From positions 5,136,501 to 5,200,500 of the forward strand of contig CM076150.1 in assembly GCA_038025085.1 (NCBI GenBank): 64,000 bases of DNA, written 5' to 3'. Made by a program: the position numbers and the translations under genes. The notes below the pieces were generated by a model. That model saw only the letters and a list, made by a program, of their open reading frames with translations. It was not told the DNA's origin and made no database searches. The number at the start of each line of letters is the position of its first letter. Within the stretch, counting starts at the first letter, position 1. This DNA comes from Tetragonia tetragonoides (taxonomy: Eukaryota > Streptophyta > Magnoliopsida > Caryophyllales > Aizoaceae). Shown piece after piece: positions 39,089-48,974 of the stretch.

Positions 39089-41952
39089 TCAACAGCATGG
39101 TTTACTTGTGAACACCCTAACTATGTTAACTTTCATCTTGCAGTCTGAGACAAACTCGAAATTTAAAGTGTCACCTGCGGCAATTTTACTTCTTTTCCGG
39201 AAACTAGTCCATCCTTCAGTTAAAGTGACACGACCATCCAGTCCAGTTTTCACTTTCAACGGCCATCGCGTTCCTTCCTGATCACAAAGCACTACCCTCT
39301 TTTGATCCCGCAGATTCTGCTCCTTGGCGACGTTCAAGGGAATATACTGCAAAAAGTTCATTCATTTCAGAAGGTGTTTGTTTAATGTAAAGATACGCTG
39401 AACTAAATTATTTCTTTGAGTTGTGAATAAAACTTGTTTGTTATACTGCACCAGTTCACATCGTACGTGTTTGATGTACGTATTTTTCTGTCAGATTACT
39501 CACATCAATGCAAAGAGACAAGTTTCATGGCTGTTTTTATGTAACTAAGGAGGATAAGTGTATGCAAACATTCAACCAACAATGTAGATACTTCGGGAAT
39601 TTGCATGAGGAACCTCAAATTGAATATCAAAACAGATTTCAGCTGTCCATTTCGTTTTGTTTTACAAGTCTTTCTTCAGAATATAGCATAAATGCCAAAC
39701 ACAGCATTTTACAAAGAGCCTTTGGATAAGGAGTAAGTTGAAAGCAGTTACCAAATGTTTGGGTTTCGTGGTCTCCTTCCAAGTGAGGGAGAATGAAGAG
39801 CTTCTGAATACAGAACATACTCTCTCTGTACTTCCTGAGTCTTCAGGTGCCTTTTTAGTGTCAATAGAATTTGCAGCAGGCTCAGCATGTTTTGCTACAC
39901 ATTTTAGTATATCACCATTCTTAGCTAATGGATTATAACTTTGGGCAAGAAATCATCTTAAATGTTTTCGTGTTCAACCAACCAGACACATATTGGATAA
40001 ATCATAGAGGCGAGAAACTTCAAGGAATTACGTAAATCAAGAGGAGGGAAGGGGGGGTCATTATCAATTGACATAACTTACATGGGGTATTGAAGGCTTC
40101 AGTGGGTTCAGATCTGCAAAGTTTTGCACTTTGAAAAGGATGATCAGCTTGAGAAGCTCTTGCAACATGAACTAGAAACTGGTTGTCCAAGGAAAACTCA
40201 AAAGTTAAGGTGTCACCAATTGTTAACTGCTTTGTGTCCACAAACTCCCTCCATCCTCGAGTCATATCCACACGACCATCAGTTCTCGTTGAAAGCTCAA
40301 TCTTCCAACTGTGACATTCTTGATCCTTGAGTACCACCATCTTTTGGCTTGACAAGTTCTTCTCTCGGACAATCGTCCTTGGAATAGTCTGCATGTCAAC
40401 GTACCTCCAATAACATTAGTTATGATTTCCTTGCTCCAATTCAATGTTAGACCATCTCAAGATGAATGCCACTTTTCCTAATAAAAAGATCCGATAGATG
40501 CATGTGTATTTATTTGTATAATCCTCAGTTTACTAAACCACAAGTATGGATAATTTGGAAGTTTATACATTTTCTTAAACTAGATCCAAAAAAATAAGTG
40601 ACATTTGCTTCAAATGAATAGAGTACCCAATAATCTAATTTTTCAATTTACCAGGTAATAGAACGGCATCTTGGTCATTCTCCATGCTACAGAGAAACAC
40701 ACACCATTTTCAGTAATCAACACTTCAGTTGCCTTTCTTTTGATCATCCTTTCAACAACCTGCTTCGGCTTTTCATGTACCTTGTGTTGATTATGCATAC
40801 CAATGCCTACAATTAAGAGAGAATGCAGTTAACATCTACCAAAATTCCTAAGGGTAAACTTTACTTGGAGCGAGGCAATAAGTCGACTTACAAGTCCTTG
40901 CTGACACTCTATGTGCTTCTTCATTATTATGTGTGTTCGGAGTCTTATGCTGAGGTTCACAGTAGTCTTTAAACTCAGAGGTCTGACCTGCTTGTTTTTC
41001 ATTTCCATCATTGTCATATATCATCACTTCAAGAATGAGATTTCCTTTATACTCGAACCTTAACATGTTCCCAATTTCTAGAGCATGTGCCTCCACAAAA
41101 TCGTCCCAACCATCAGTAAAATACAATCCGCTGTTGTTATCACCTTCTACATCCACCCTCCAACATTTTCTGGTTCCACTTCCAGCAACCTCTATAATGA
41201 GCCAATGTGGTATATCTCCATTCAAGTTATTTGTAAAAGCCCAAGGTATTGGCTGCAATAACAGATGAAGTTGCAATTATCCACACTAATGCAACAGGAT
41301 TTATGAACAAAATGGAAGATTGATATTAATGATGTAAGTAATTATTCCAGACTATGCACTAGTCACAGACTCACACTATAATAAAGACATTATTCTTGAA
41401 TTTATAAGTGGTCAAATTCTCTAAATTACTTCCTTTTCTTTCTTTATTTTCTTTACTTTTAGGTCTCAAAATAAATACATCATCATCAATTTTGAGTTTT
41501 TTACATAATATACATGAATTTGCATTTCTAAAATGTCCCCTGGTGTTTTTAATTTTTTTTTTTTTTTTTGAAATGGCAAGGAAACCACCCTCTTTTCAAG
41601 GGAATGAGACCCGATCTCAAGTCTTTTCTAGGGATCAGTGGGGAATGCGCCGCCATCTACCCCAAGCTCAAATGTCTCCCGCAATTGATATAGAAGTTAG
41701 TCAATTATATCTATGAATGCAGTCCACAAGATAAAAGATTCAAAATTAAGGGTTGAGACTTGAGATGCTTAAATTGCCACCTAAGTTTCTCCATGGTGAT
41801 GAACTCACTAAACAAAGTTTCATACAAATAATTGTAATAAGAGAACAAGTATTTATATATCATTGTAAGAGAAATACCAGCTGCTTAGAGAAGTCATCAC
41901 TGAAAACCCTTAAGAAGGTTGCTCCTTTGGAACGCTTAGCCTTGTTTCCCAT
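39089..41952 (-). CDS. REM-type B3 transcription factor, gene B (three B3 domains)
   Basis: Paralog of gene A, nuclear DNA-binding role by family. Coding exons: 41878-41952, 40892-41252, 40652-40806, 40082-40388, 39752-39894, 39089-39346; 1,299 nt, 432 residues, phases consistent. The first, fourth and fifth exons have exactly the lengths of gene A (75, 307 and 143 nt). B3-1 has FTDGWDDFVEAHALEIGNMLRF, then an acidic linker; B3-2 has TIPRTIVREKNLSS and RGWREFVDTKQLTIGDTLTF; B3-3 has YIPLNVAKEQNL and TEGWTSFRKRSKIAAGDTLNF. The C-terminus differs: an extra base after the codons for KVNIVR shifts the frame, giving a short end (VFTSKPCC). The DNA for the gene A tail (EWVAVKQEMETD) is still present in another frame just downstream. 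The DNA-binding core is intact, so the protein may still work. Confidence 0.9.
41544..41669 (-). mobile_element. small poly-A retroposon in intron 1 of gene B
   Basis: A roughly 125-base segment present in gene B but absent from the aligned intron of gene A (around 33,890-33,910). On the minus strand it ends in poly-A, seen as a T run at 41,553-41,569. AAATGTCCCCTG before and AAATGTCTCCCG after it look like an aged target duplication. No clear A- and B-boxes were seen, so the family is unknown. Confidence 0.4.
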
Positions 41953-42395
41953 TCTGAACTATGCTACTCAATTCTTTCCTTCAAATCTGTTTTCTTGGCA
42001 AAACAGAGAGAACAGAAACAGAATTACAAGAGAGAAAAACTGAGAAATTAATGATAAAAAAATACTTACAAAAACTGATCAGAGTTTGCTAAGATTTTTC
42101 TACTACTTCTAGTTCAAAGTGACCATTTTTATCATGGCAAACTTTTTTTTTGTTTTAATTTTGAGGGGTTTATCATGGTACCTTTTACCAATTTTAAAGA
42201 AACAAAACTCATGAAAACATTTAATGATCTAGTCAATAATACTCTTGGATAATAGTATAATGAATCCAATATGAAGTACTATAAGTCTATACTCTATCTC
42301 AGAATGATACTCACAATAACAAGTACTTAGCACAACTCTTTAGAAAATTAACAGTATGATTGTAGAATATGGAAGAAAAAATGAGAAGAAATTAC

Positions 42396-42427
42396 CTGAA
42401 CATGTTGAAGGGAGATTGCATAAGTTG

Positions 42428-42495
<68 letters not shown>
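42396..42495 (-). other. 5' UTR exon of B3 gene B with GA microsatellite
   Basis: The minus strand reads a long GA/GACA run, then TGCAATCTCCCTTC and CATGTTCAG|GTAATTTC, a good donor. The plus strand shows (CT)n and (GTCT)n at 42,424-42,495. It corresponds to 5' UTR exons of A and C; C also has a long GA run here. GA-rich 5' leaders are common in plant genes. Confidence 0.6.
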
Positions 42496-42496
<1 letters not shown>

Positions 42497-42745
42497 GGTA
42501 CTATTGGGTTACACTCATTGTACAGTGGTCACATACTATTAGTCTACATTTACGTGTGGCATGGCATAAAGGAACCTTAAAAAGCAAAGAGAAAGCAATG
42601 CTGTGTAGATGAAAGAATCTTGAAGAGTCTTGAAGAATGTTGGGCAATGGGCTCTCAGTTTCTCATTTGATGAGAAGTCAGTTGTGTAAAATGGAGCCTC
42701 ATTGAAAGTTGGTAACATTTTACTCGTCAGCTTTAAAATTAAAAT

Positions 42746-42750
42746 ATATG
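42746..42750. repeat. target site duplication, left (ATATG)
   Basis: Five bases ATATG directly before the left LTR. The same five follow the right LTR at 48,412-48,416. A 5-bp duplication is standard for Ty1-copia integration. Confidence 0.9.
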
Positions 42751-43546
42751 TGTTGGGGAAAGCACACAAATACACAAGCGGAAGCAACAAAGACTTTTTC
42801 CCCGGTTGTGATGCAAATATGAGCAATAACCAATTCAAGCAACCAAACAATATTGAACCAAAATGACAGCAGCAAATGGAACTATAAATCAGCCCAAAAA
42901 CAGTAAATAAACAAGGAGACGCAAGGATTTACGTGGAAACCCCGATGTGGGGAAAAAACCACGGGACCGTTAACAAACGGTGCCAAAACCTCCACTAATC
43001 AACAAATTAACAAGTGGGTACAACAATAGTTCTTCCCTAGATCAACTAGAGGTATTCACAATCATCAAGGATCAACCTTGGCACAACAAGTCTCCCAAAT
43101 CATCACCCAAAAAGAGTGGAAATACAATTTCGTACAAAATAAGAGCTGAATTTAGAAAACTGACTTAGAGAGCTCCAAATGAAATTCTGACCGTTGGATT
43201 TGAAGAGGGGGATGTCAGGAACAACGTGCTAAAATCTCGCGACGATCGGAGTTCGTTTGGTCGTCGATCGGGGCGGATTTCTGGGCTGCCAGCACCAAAA
43301 TTCGTGGGTGGCTCCTCTTCTCTCTCTCCTCTTCTCTTCTAGACTTTTCTCCTGAATTTTTGAGTGTCTAGGCTTTCTCTCTCTTGCACTCAGCCCTTCT
43401 AACCTTTTGGCTTATAAGGGAAGCCACTTGTGAGTGAATATACGAAATTGCCCTTCACTTAAACATCATATGGATAACCCATATGGTAAGCAAATATATC
43501 CCAAATTAATTGGGTTCTTCCTCCATGTAGGAGGGATACTCCAACA
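42751..43546 (-). repeat. 3' LTR of the copia element
   Basis: 796 bases beginning TGTTGGGG and ending CCAACA on the plus strand. Reading along both copies I see no difference from the LTR at 47,616-48,411. On the minus strand a TTATAAG motif near 43,415 may be the TATA signal. Confidence 0.95.
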
Positions 43547-43558
43547 AATCTCCCCCTC
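43547..43558 (-). other. polypurine tract of the copia element
   Basis: GAGGGGGAGATT on the minus strand lies directly beside the 3' LTR, where the plus-strand primer of reverse transcription is expected. Confidence 0.8.
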
Positions 43559-43562
43559 ACTC

Positions 43563-46500
43563 CTACATGGGGGGCTCGACCAAGCCCGCAATCTTTCTAC
43601 AAACAAGAAGTTTCTCCTTAGGCAAGGCCTTCGTCAACATGTCCGATCCGTTGAGATCGGTGTGAATCTTCACAAGCTCAAATGACTTGTCTTCTACCGC
43701 TTCTCGAATCCAATGATACCTCCTCCGTATGTGTTTGGTTCGGGAATGGTAGGCTGCATTCTTGGCAAGGTGGATGGCACTTTGACTATCACAATAAAGA
43801 GGGTACTTGTCTTGTTTCAAACCCAACTCCTCTAGAAAATCTCTCATCCAAATAAACTCCTTGCCAGCTTCAACCGCTGCCATATACTCAGATTCTGTGG
43901 TAGACAGAGCAACACACTTTTGCAATTTTGATTGCCATGAAACAGCTCCCCCTGCAATTGTCATCAAGTATCCGGAGGTAGACTTACTAGCATCAATATC
44001 ACCCGACAAATCAGCATCTGTGTAGCCATCTAACACAGGTTGTCCGGGACCAAAGCATAAACACACTCTAGAAGTACCTCTGAGATACCGCATGATCCAC
44101 TTTACTGCTGCCCAATGCTCCTTACCAGGATTAGACATGAACCTGCTAACAACCCCAATGGCATGTGCAATGTCTGGCCTAGTGCATACCATGGCATACA
44201 TCAAACTCCCCACGGCGGATGCATAAGGCACCGTCATCATCTCTTTCTTGTCATTCTCACTTGTAGGACACTGGCTGGAGCTTAGCTTCATGTGACCTGC
44301 AAGTGGCGAGCTCACGGGTTTAGCTTTGTCCATCTTGAACCTCTCTAGCAGCTTCTGGATGTAACTCTCTTGTGATAGCCATATCTTCTTGTTCTTCCTA
44401 TCACGAGAGATACGCATGCCCAAAATTTGCTTTGCAGGGCCAAGGTCCTTCATTGCAAAGGACTTGCTCAAGGCACTCTTCAGGTTGGCAATCTTCTCCT
44501 TATCCTGTCCAACAATCAACATGTCATCCACATAAAGTAAGAGAATGAGAAAATCACCTCCGGCGTAATGCTTCACAAACACACATGAATCTGCATGTGT
44601 CTTGTGGAAACTGTGGTCTTTCATGAAAGACTCAAACTTCTTGTACCATTGTCGAGGTGCTTGTTTCAAGCCATATAAACTCTTTTTCAAACGGCATACA
44701 AGCTTCTCACTTCCCTTCTCTTGGAAACCTTCTGGTTGCTCCATGTAGATTTCCTCCTCTAAGTCACCATGGAGGAAAGCAGTCTTCACATCAAGTTGTT
44801 CCAACTCCAAATCCATGCTAGCAGCTAAGCCAAGAACAACTCTAACAGAAGACATCTTTACAACTGGAGAGAAAATCTCTTCAAAGTCTATGCCTTTCTT
44901 TTGACCTGAGCCTTTCACCACCAAACGTGCCTTGTACCTAGGTGGTGAACCATCTTCTCCAGTTTTCAGTCTGTACACCCATTTGTTCTTGAGTGCTCTC
45001 TTGCCCTTAGGCAACTCCACTAAGTCATATGTGTGGTTCTCATGCAAGGATTTCATCTCATCTTGCATGGCATTATACCACTCCTTGCAGTGCTCATGTG
45101 ACATAGCCTCCTCGTAGCTTTCAGGTTCTCCCCCGTCGGTCATCAACACATACTCATCTGCTGGATATTTAGAGGTAGGCTGTCTCTCTCTGGTGGATCT
45201 TCTCAACTGTGGTTCTGGTTGTACATGGGGTTCTTCTTCATGTGTATGATCTGGTGGTGGCTGAACATCATCACCATCATCACTGTTATGATCATCATTG
45301 CCATCTTCCTGTTGTTCTCCCCCTTGAACTCTAGGAGTTACTTCAGGAAATATTGGATCTGAGTTGGCGCTGTCACTAGGAGAAGGCTCTGGTTGTTTCT
45401 TCTTCTCACAATCTGCAAAGGTTTTGTCTTCAAAGAACACTACATCTCTGCTTCTAATCACTTTCCTGCTAACTGGATTCCACAATCTGTACCCAAACTC
45501 ATCCTCTGAGTACCCTAGGAAGATGCATGGCTTTGTCTTGCTATCAAGCTTGGACCTCTCATCTCTGGGAATATGAACATATGCAAGGCACCCAAAGACT
45601 CTCAGGTGGCTGAATGATACCTCTTTACCAGTCCATACTCTCTGCGGAACATCTCCATTAAGAGGAACTGAAGGTGACCGGTTGATGAGGTACACTGCTG
45701 TAAACATTGCCTCGGCCCAAAAAATCCTAGGCAGCTTCGCATGAGAGAGCATACATCGAATTCTTTCTTCAATTGTTCTGTTCATTCTCTCTGCAAGTCC
45801 ATTCAGCTGAGGTGTCTTGGGAACTGTCTTCTCAAGCCTGATGCCCTGTACTTTGCAATACTCTTCAAATGGACCCCTGTACTCTCCACCATTGTCAGCT
45901 CTAACACACTTGAGCTTCCGGCCTGTTTCTCTCTCAACTCTGGCCTGGAACTGCTTGAAAAACTGTAGTACCTGGTCTTTGGTTTTCAACACAAAAGCCC
46001 ACAGTTTTCTAGAATAATCATCAATAAAAGTAACAAAATAAAGTGCACCGCTATGTGACTTAGTATCCATAGAACATACATCAGTGTGAACAAGATCTAA
46101 TGCATGTTTTCTTCTAGATGGGGGACGAGTATGAAATGCTGCCCTATGTTGTTTTCCAGCTAAACAATCAACACAGGGTTTCAAGGACATACCTTGAACA
46201 TCAGGAAGGAGTTGCTTCTTAGCAAGCATTTGCATACCTCTTTCACTCATGTGACCAAGTCTCTTGTGCCATAACTCGCTGGAGGAATCATCAACTGCGT
46301 GTACTTCTCCTTTGCACAACTTAGCTTGCATCACATACAAGGATCTCTGCTTGCTCCCACGAGCCACAATCAAACTTCCTTTGATAAGCTTGCACTTTCC
46401 ACCACCAAAGTTGCTGGAGTAACCAACATCATCGAGCAACCCAGGAGATATCAAATTCAGCCGAATGTCTGGAACATGTCGGACATCTCTCAACACCAAA

Positions 46501-47573
46501 CTGCAACCTGTGGATGTCTCCAAACACACTGTACCCATGCCTACAATCTTGGATGAGCCATCATTCCCCATCTTTACATAGCCAAAGTCACCGCTGGTGT
46601 AAGATGAGAAGTAATCTTGGTGCGAGGTTAGATGAAACGAAGCACCCGTGTCAATCACCCAAGTACAATCATCACTATCTAGATTTAGGCAATGGTCACC
46701 AATAAAAAATAATTCATCACTTGTTGCAATTGCAGTGGTGTTGTTATCTTTCTCTTCTTGTTGTTGCCCGAATGTCTCACCCTTTTCTTTCCTTTCTCTG
46801 GACTTGTCTCTCTTCATTTTCCTGCAATGTTTTTGAATGTGGCCTGGCTTATCACAATAGTGGCAAATGATCTTACCCTTTGATTTTGATCTCCCCCTGG
46901 ACTTGTCTCTATGCTGGGGATATCGAGTCTTACTTCTTCCCCTGCTTGATTCTTGTGTCACATTAGCCTCTGGTTGTGTGGAGGAACTCATTTCCTTCCT
47001 TCTAGTTTCTTCATTCAACAAACTAGCTTTGACAATTTCCATTGTCAGCGTGCCCTCTGGTGCGGAGTTGCTAAGTGATACAAATAGAGTGTCCCAACTT
47101 TCTGGCAATGAGCAAAGTAGTAGCAATGCCTGCAGCTCATCATCTAAATTCATCTTCATTGCAGACAACTTGTTAATCAAACTTTGAAATTCATTCAAGT
47201 GAACTACTATGCTATCACCATCTTTATATTCCAGTTTCACAAGTTTTCTAATCAATGACGCTTTACTCAAGGCATTCTTCCTTTCATACATGGTCTCAAG
47301 TTTCTTCCAAAGAGTATAAGCATTCGTGTCATTGGCAATATGTTGGAGGACACTCATATCAACAAATTGTCTAATTGTTCCAACGGCTTTACGGTTCAAT
47401 ATTTTCCACTCACTTTCAACAACACCAGTTGGTATGGTTGCATTTAAAATTGGTTCATACAAATCCTTCACATAAAGGATATCCTCCATTTTAGTTTTCC
47501 ACACGGAGTAATTTCCAGAATTCAAACTAATCATTCCGTGCACACCAGATTTTTCATCCATCTTTAACAACAC
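43563..47573 (-). CDS. copia Gag-Pol polyprotein, 1,336 residues, intact
   Basis: A single frame encoding all copia functions in the expected order. Gag covers about 1-260, with a zinc knuckle CX2CX4HX4C at 237-250. The aspartic protease has DTGA from 308. Integrase has its HHCC zinc finger at H436, H441, C467, C470 and a D498/D560/E595 triad (D,D35E spacing). A GKEV...FGCLAYVHIP stretch and an acidic variable region follow at about 650-800. Reverse transcriptase spans about 845-1,090 with YVDD at 1,014-1,017. RNase H covers the end (DGYTDADLSGD from 1,182, TTESEY near 1,225, YCDSQSA near 1,260). Gag and Pol share one frame, as usual in plant copia elements. No stop or frameshift is seen. The product would act in cytoplasmic virus-like particles and then in the nucleus. 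Confidence 0.97.
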   Translation of the reverse strand: MLLKMDEKSGVHGMISLNSGNYSVWKTKMEDILYVKDLYEPILNATIPTGVVESEWKILNRKAVGTIRQFVDMSVLQHIANDTNAYTLWKKLETMYERKNALSKASLIRKLVKLEYKDGDSIVVHLNEFQSLINKLSAMKMNLDDELQALLLLCSLPESWDTLFVSLSNSAPEGTLTMEIVKASLLNEETRRKEMSSSTQPEANVTQESSRGRSKTRYPQHRDKSRGRSKSKGKIICHYCDKPGHIQKHCRKMKRDKSRERKEKGETFGQQQEEKDNNTTAIATSDELFFIGDHCLNLDSDDCTWVIDTGASFHLTSHQDYFSSYTSGDFGYVKMGNDGSSKIVGMGTVCLETSTGCSLVLRDVRHVPDIRLNLISPGLLDDVGYSSNFGGGKCKLIKGSLIVARGSKQRSLYVMQAKLCKGEVHAVDDSSSELWHKRLGHMSERGMQMLAKKQLLPDVQGMSLKPCVDCLAGKQHRAAFHTRPPSRRKHALDLVHTDVCSMDTKSHSGALYFVTFIDDYSRKLWAFVLKTKDQVLQFFKQFQARVERETGRKLKCVRADNGGEYRGPFEEYCKVQGIRLEKTVPKTPQLNGLAERMNRTIEERIRCMLSHAKLPRIFWAEAMFTAVYLINRSPSVPLNGDVPQRVWTGKEVSFSHLRVFGCLAYVHIPRDERSKLDSKTKPCIFLGYSEDEFGYRLWNPVSRKVIRSRDVVFFEDKTFADCEKKKQPEPSPSDSANSDPIFPEVTPRVQGGEQQEDGNDDHNSDDGDDVQPPPDHTHEEEPHVQPEPQLRRSTRERQPTSKYPADEYVLMTDGGEPESYEEAMSHEHCKEWYNAMQDEMKSLHENHTYDLVELPKGKRALKNKWVYRLKTGEDGSPPRYKARLVVKGSGQKKGIDFEEIFSPVVKMSSVRVVLGLAASMDLELEQLDVKTAFLHGDLEEEIYMEQPEGFQEKGSEKLVCRLKKSLYGLKQAPRQWYKKFESFMKDHSFHKTHADSCVFVKHYAGGDFLILLLYVDDMLIVGQDKEKIANLKSALSKSFAMKDLGPAKQILGMRISRDRKNKKIWLSQESYIQKLLERFKMDKAKPVSSPLAGHMKLSSSQCPTSENDKKEMMTVPYASAVGSLMYAMVCTRPDIAHAIGVVSRFMSNPGKEHWAAVKWIMRYLRGTSRVCLCFGPGQPVLDGYTDADLSGDIDASKSTSGYLMTIAGGAVSWQSKLQKCVALSTTESEYMAAVEAGKEFIWMRDFLEELGLKQDKYPLYCDSQSAIHLAKNAAYHSRTKHIRRRYHWIREAVEDKSFELVKIHTDLNGSDMLTKALPKEKLLVCRKIAGLVEPPM

Positions 47574-47600
47574 AACAAATTCACAATGACTCTAACCAAA

Positions 47601-47612
47601 GCTCTGATACCA
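47601..47612 (-). other. primer binding site (initiator tRNA-Met)
   Basis: TGGTATCAGAGC on the minus strand, three bases inside the 5' LTR. It is complementary to the 3' end of plant initiator methionine tRNA, the usual primer for copia elements. Confidence 0.9.
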
Positions 47613-47615
47613 CTA

Positions 47616-48411
47616 TGTTGGGGAAAGCACACAAATACACAAGCGGAAGCAACAAAGACTTTTTCCCCGGTTGTGATGCAAATATGAGCAATAACCAATT
47701 CAAGCAACCAAACAATATTGAACCAAAATGACAGCAGCAAATGGAACTATAAATCAGCCCAAAAACAGTAAATAAACAAGGAGACGCAAGGATTTACGTG
47801 GAAACCCCGATGTGGGGAAAAAACCACGGGACCGTTAACAAACGGTGCCAAAACCTCCACTAATCAACAAATTAACAAGTGGGTACAACAATAGTTCTTC
47901 CCTAGATCAACTAGAGGTATTCACAATCATCAAGGATCAACCTTGGCACAACAAGTCTCCCAAATCATCACCCAAAAAGAGTGGAAATACAATTTCGTAC
48001 AAAATAAGAGCTGAATTTAGAAAACTGACTTAGAGAGCTCCAAATGAAATTCTGACCGTTGGATTTGAAGAGGGGGATGTCAGGAACAACGTGCTAAAAT
48101 CTCGCGACGATCGGAGTTCGTTTGGTCGTCGATCGGGGCGGATTTCTGGGCTGCCAGCACCAAAATTCGTGGGTGGCTCCTCTTCTCTCTCTCCTCTTCT
48201 CTTCTAGACTTTTCTCCTGAATTTTTGAGTGTCTAGGCTTTCTCTCTCTTGCACTCAGCCCTTCTAACCTTTTGGCTTATAAGGGAAGCCACTTGTGAGT
48301 GAATATACGAAATTGCCCTTCACTTAAACATCATATGGATAACCCATATGGTAAGCAAATATATCCCAAATTAATTGGGTTCTTCCTCCATGTAGGAGGG
48401 ATACTCCAACA
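47616..48411 (-). repeat. 5' LTR of the copia element
   Basis: 796 bases, the same length as the LTR at 42,751-43,546 and apparently identical to it. In element orientation this LTR carries the promoter. Confidence 0.95.
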
Positions 48412-48416
48412 ATATG
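48412..48416. repeat. target site duplication, right (ATATG)
   Basis: Repeats the five bases found at 42,746-42,750, confirming that the LTR boundaries are right and the element is whole. Confidence 0.9.
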
Positions 48417-48970
48417 ATGAAACCAAAAAGTGACCACATATCTATGATGAAACCAAAAATCCAAAAAAGTAGATTTGCAACAGTTGTAACATTTTTTTGT
48501 GCAGGAGTTTATACAACAGAAGAACAAGGCAAAACATAGGAGAGAATAAAGGTGATGGATATGGGCATATGGTTAATGTCAAACGGACAAAAATATTTTG
48601 TCAATTTTTTGCAATTACTTTATGTTGGTCAAGCGTTTTTATTGTGATTGGTGATGGATATACACGTGTTTTTTTCATTAAAGTGAACTAAAGTGACGTG
48701 TAGAAGTGATTCAACTAAACTGAACTAAAGAGTAATATGTGAGAGAAAAGTATGTCACTAAATTAATAATTACCAAATAATTGAACTAAAATAAACTCCA
48801 CTGAATTGAACGGTACCAATTATTCTAAAATGAGTGGAAATTTATTTGATTAATCTTATTTATGTGCATGCTAAACCAGTAAATTCGGTGCAATGTTTTG
48901 TGGAGTATAAGGTAAGTGTGTACAGAACTAACAGAAGTTCAACTTGAGGCAGTCATTAAGGTCAATGTTT
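48417..48970. other. spacer between the copia element and the LINE
   Basis: Non-coding. It contains a copy of the dispersed ACTGAACTAAAC/AGTAATATGTGAGA repeat (48,690-48,830). At 48,925-48,970 it carries part of the 3' flank duplicated with the B3 genes (CAGAAGTTCAACTTG...GGTCAATG), which the LINE interrupts. Confidence 0.55.
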
Positions 48971-48974
48971 TTTT

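Larger units (their letters stand above)
42751..48411 (-). mobile_element. complete Ty1-copia LTR retrotransposon
   Basis: A 5,661-base element in minus orientation with LTRs at both ends (each 796 bp, TG...CA), a tRNA-Met type primer binding site, a polypurine tract, one uninterrupted Gag-Pol frame and a 5-bp target duplication. All parts needed for autonomous copying appear intact. It sits between B3 genes B and C, upstream of gene B. Lineage within the copia superfamily was not determined. Confidence 0.97.

Noticed and set aside
43807..47187. Several plus-strand frames opposite the copia polyprotein
   Set aside because: All are antisense shadows of the long Gag-Pol frame.
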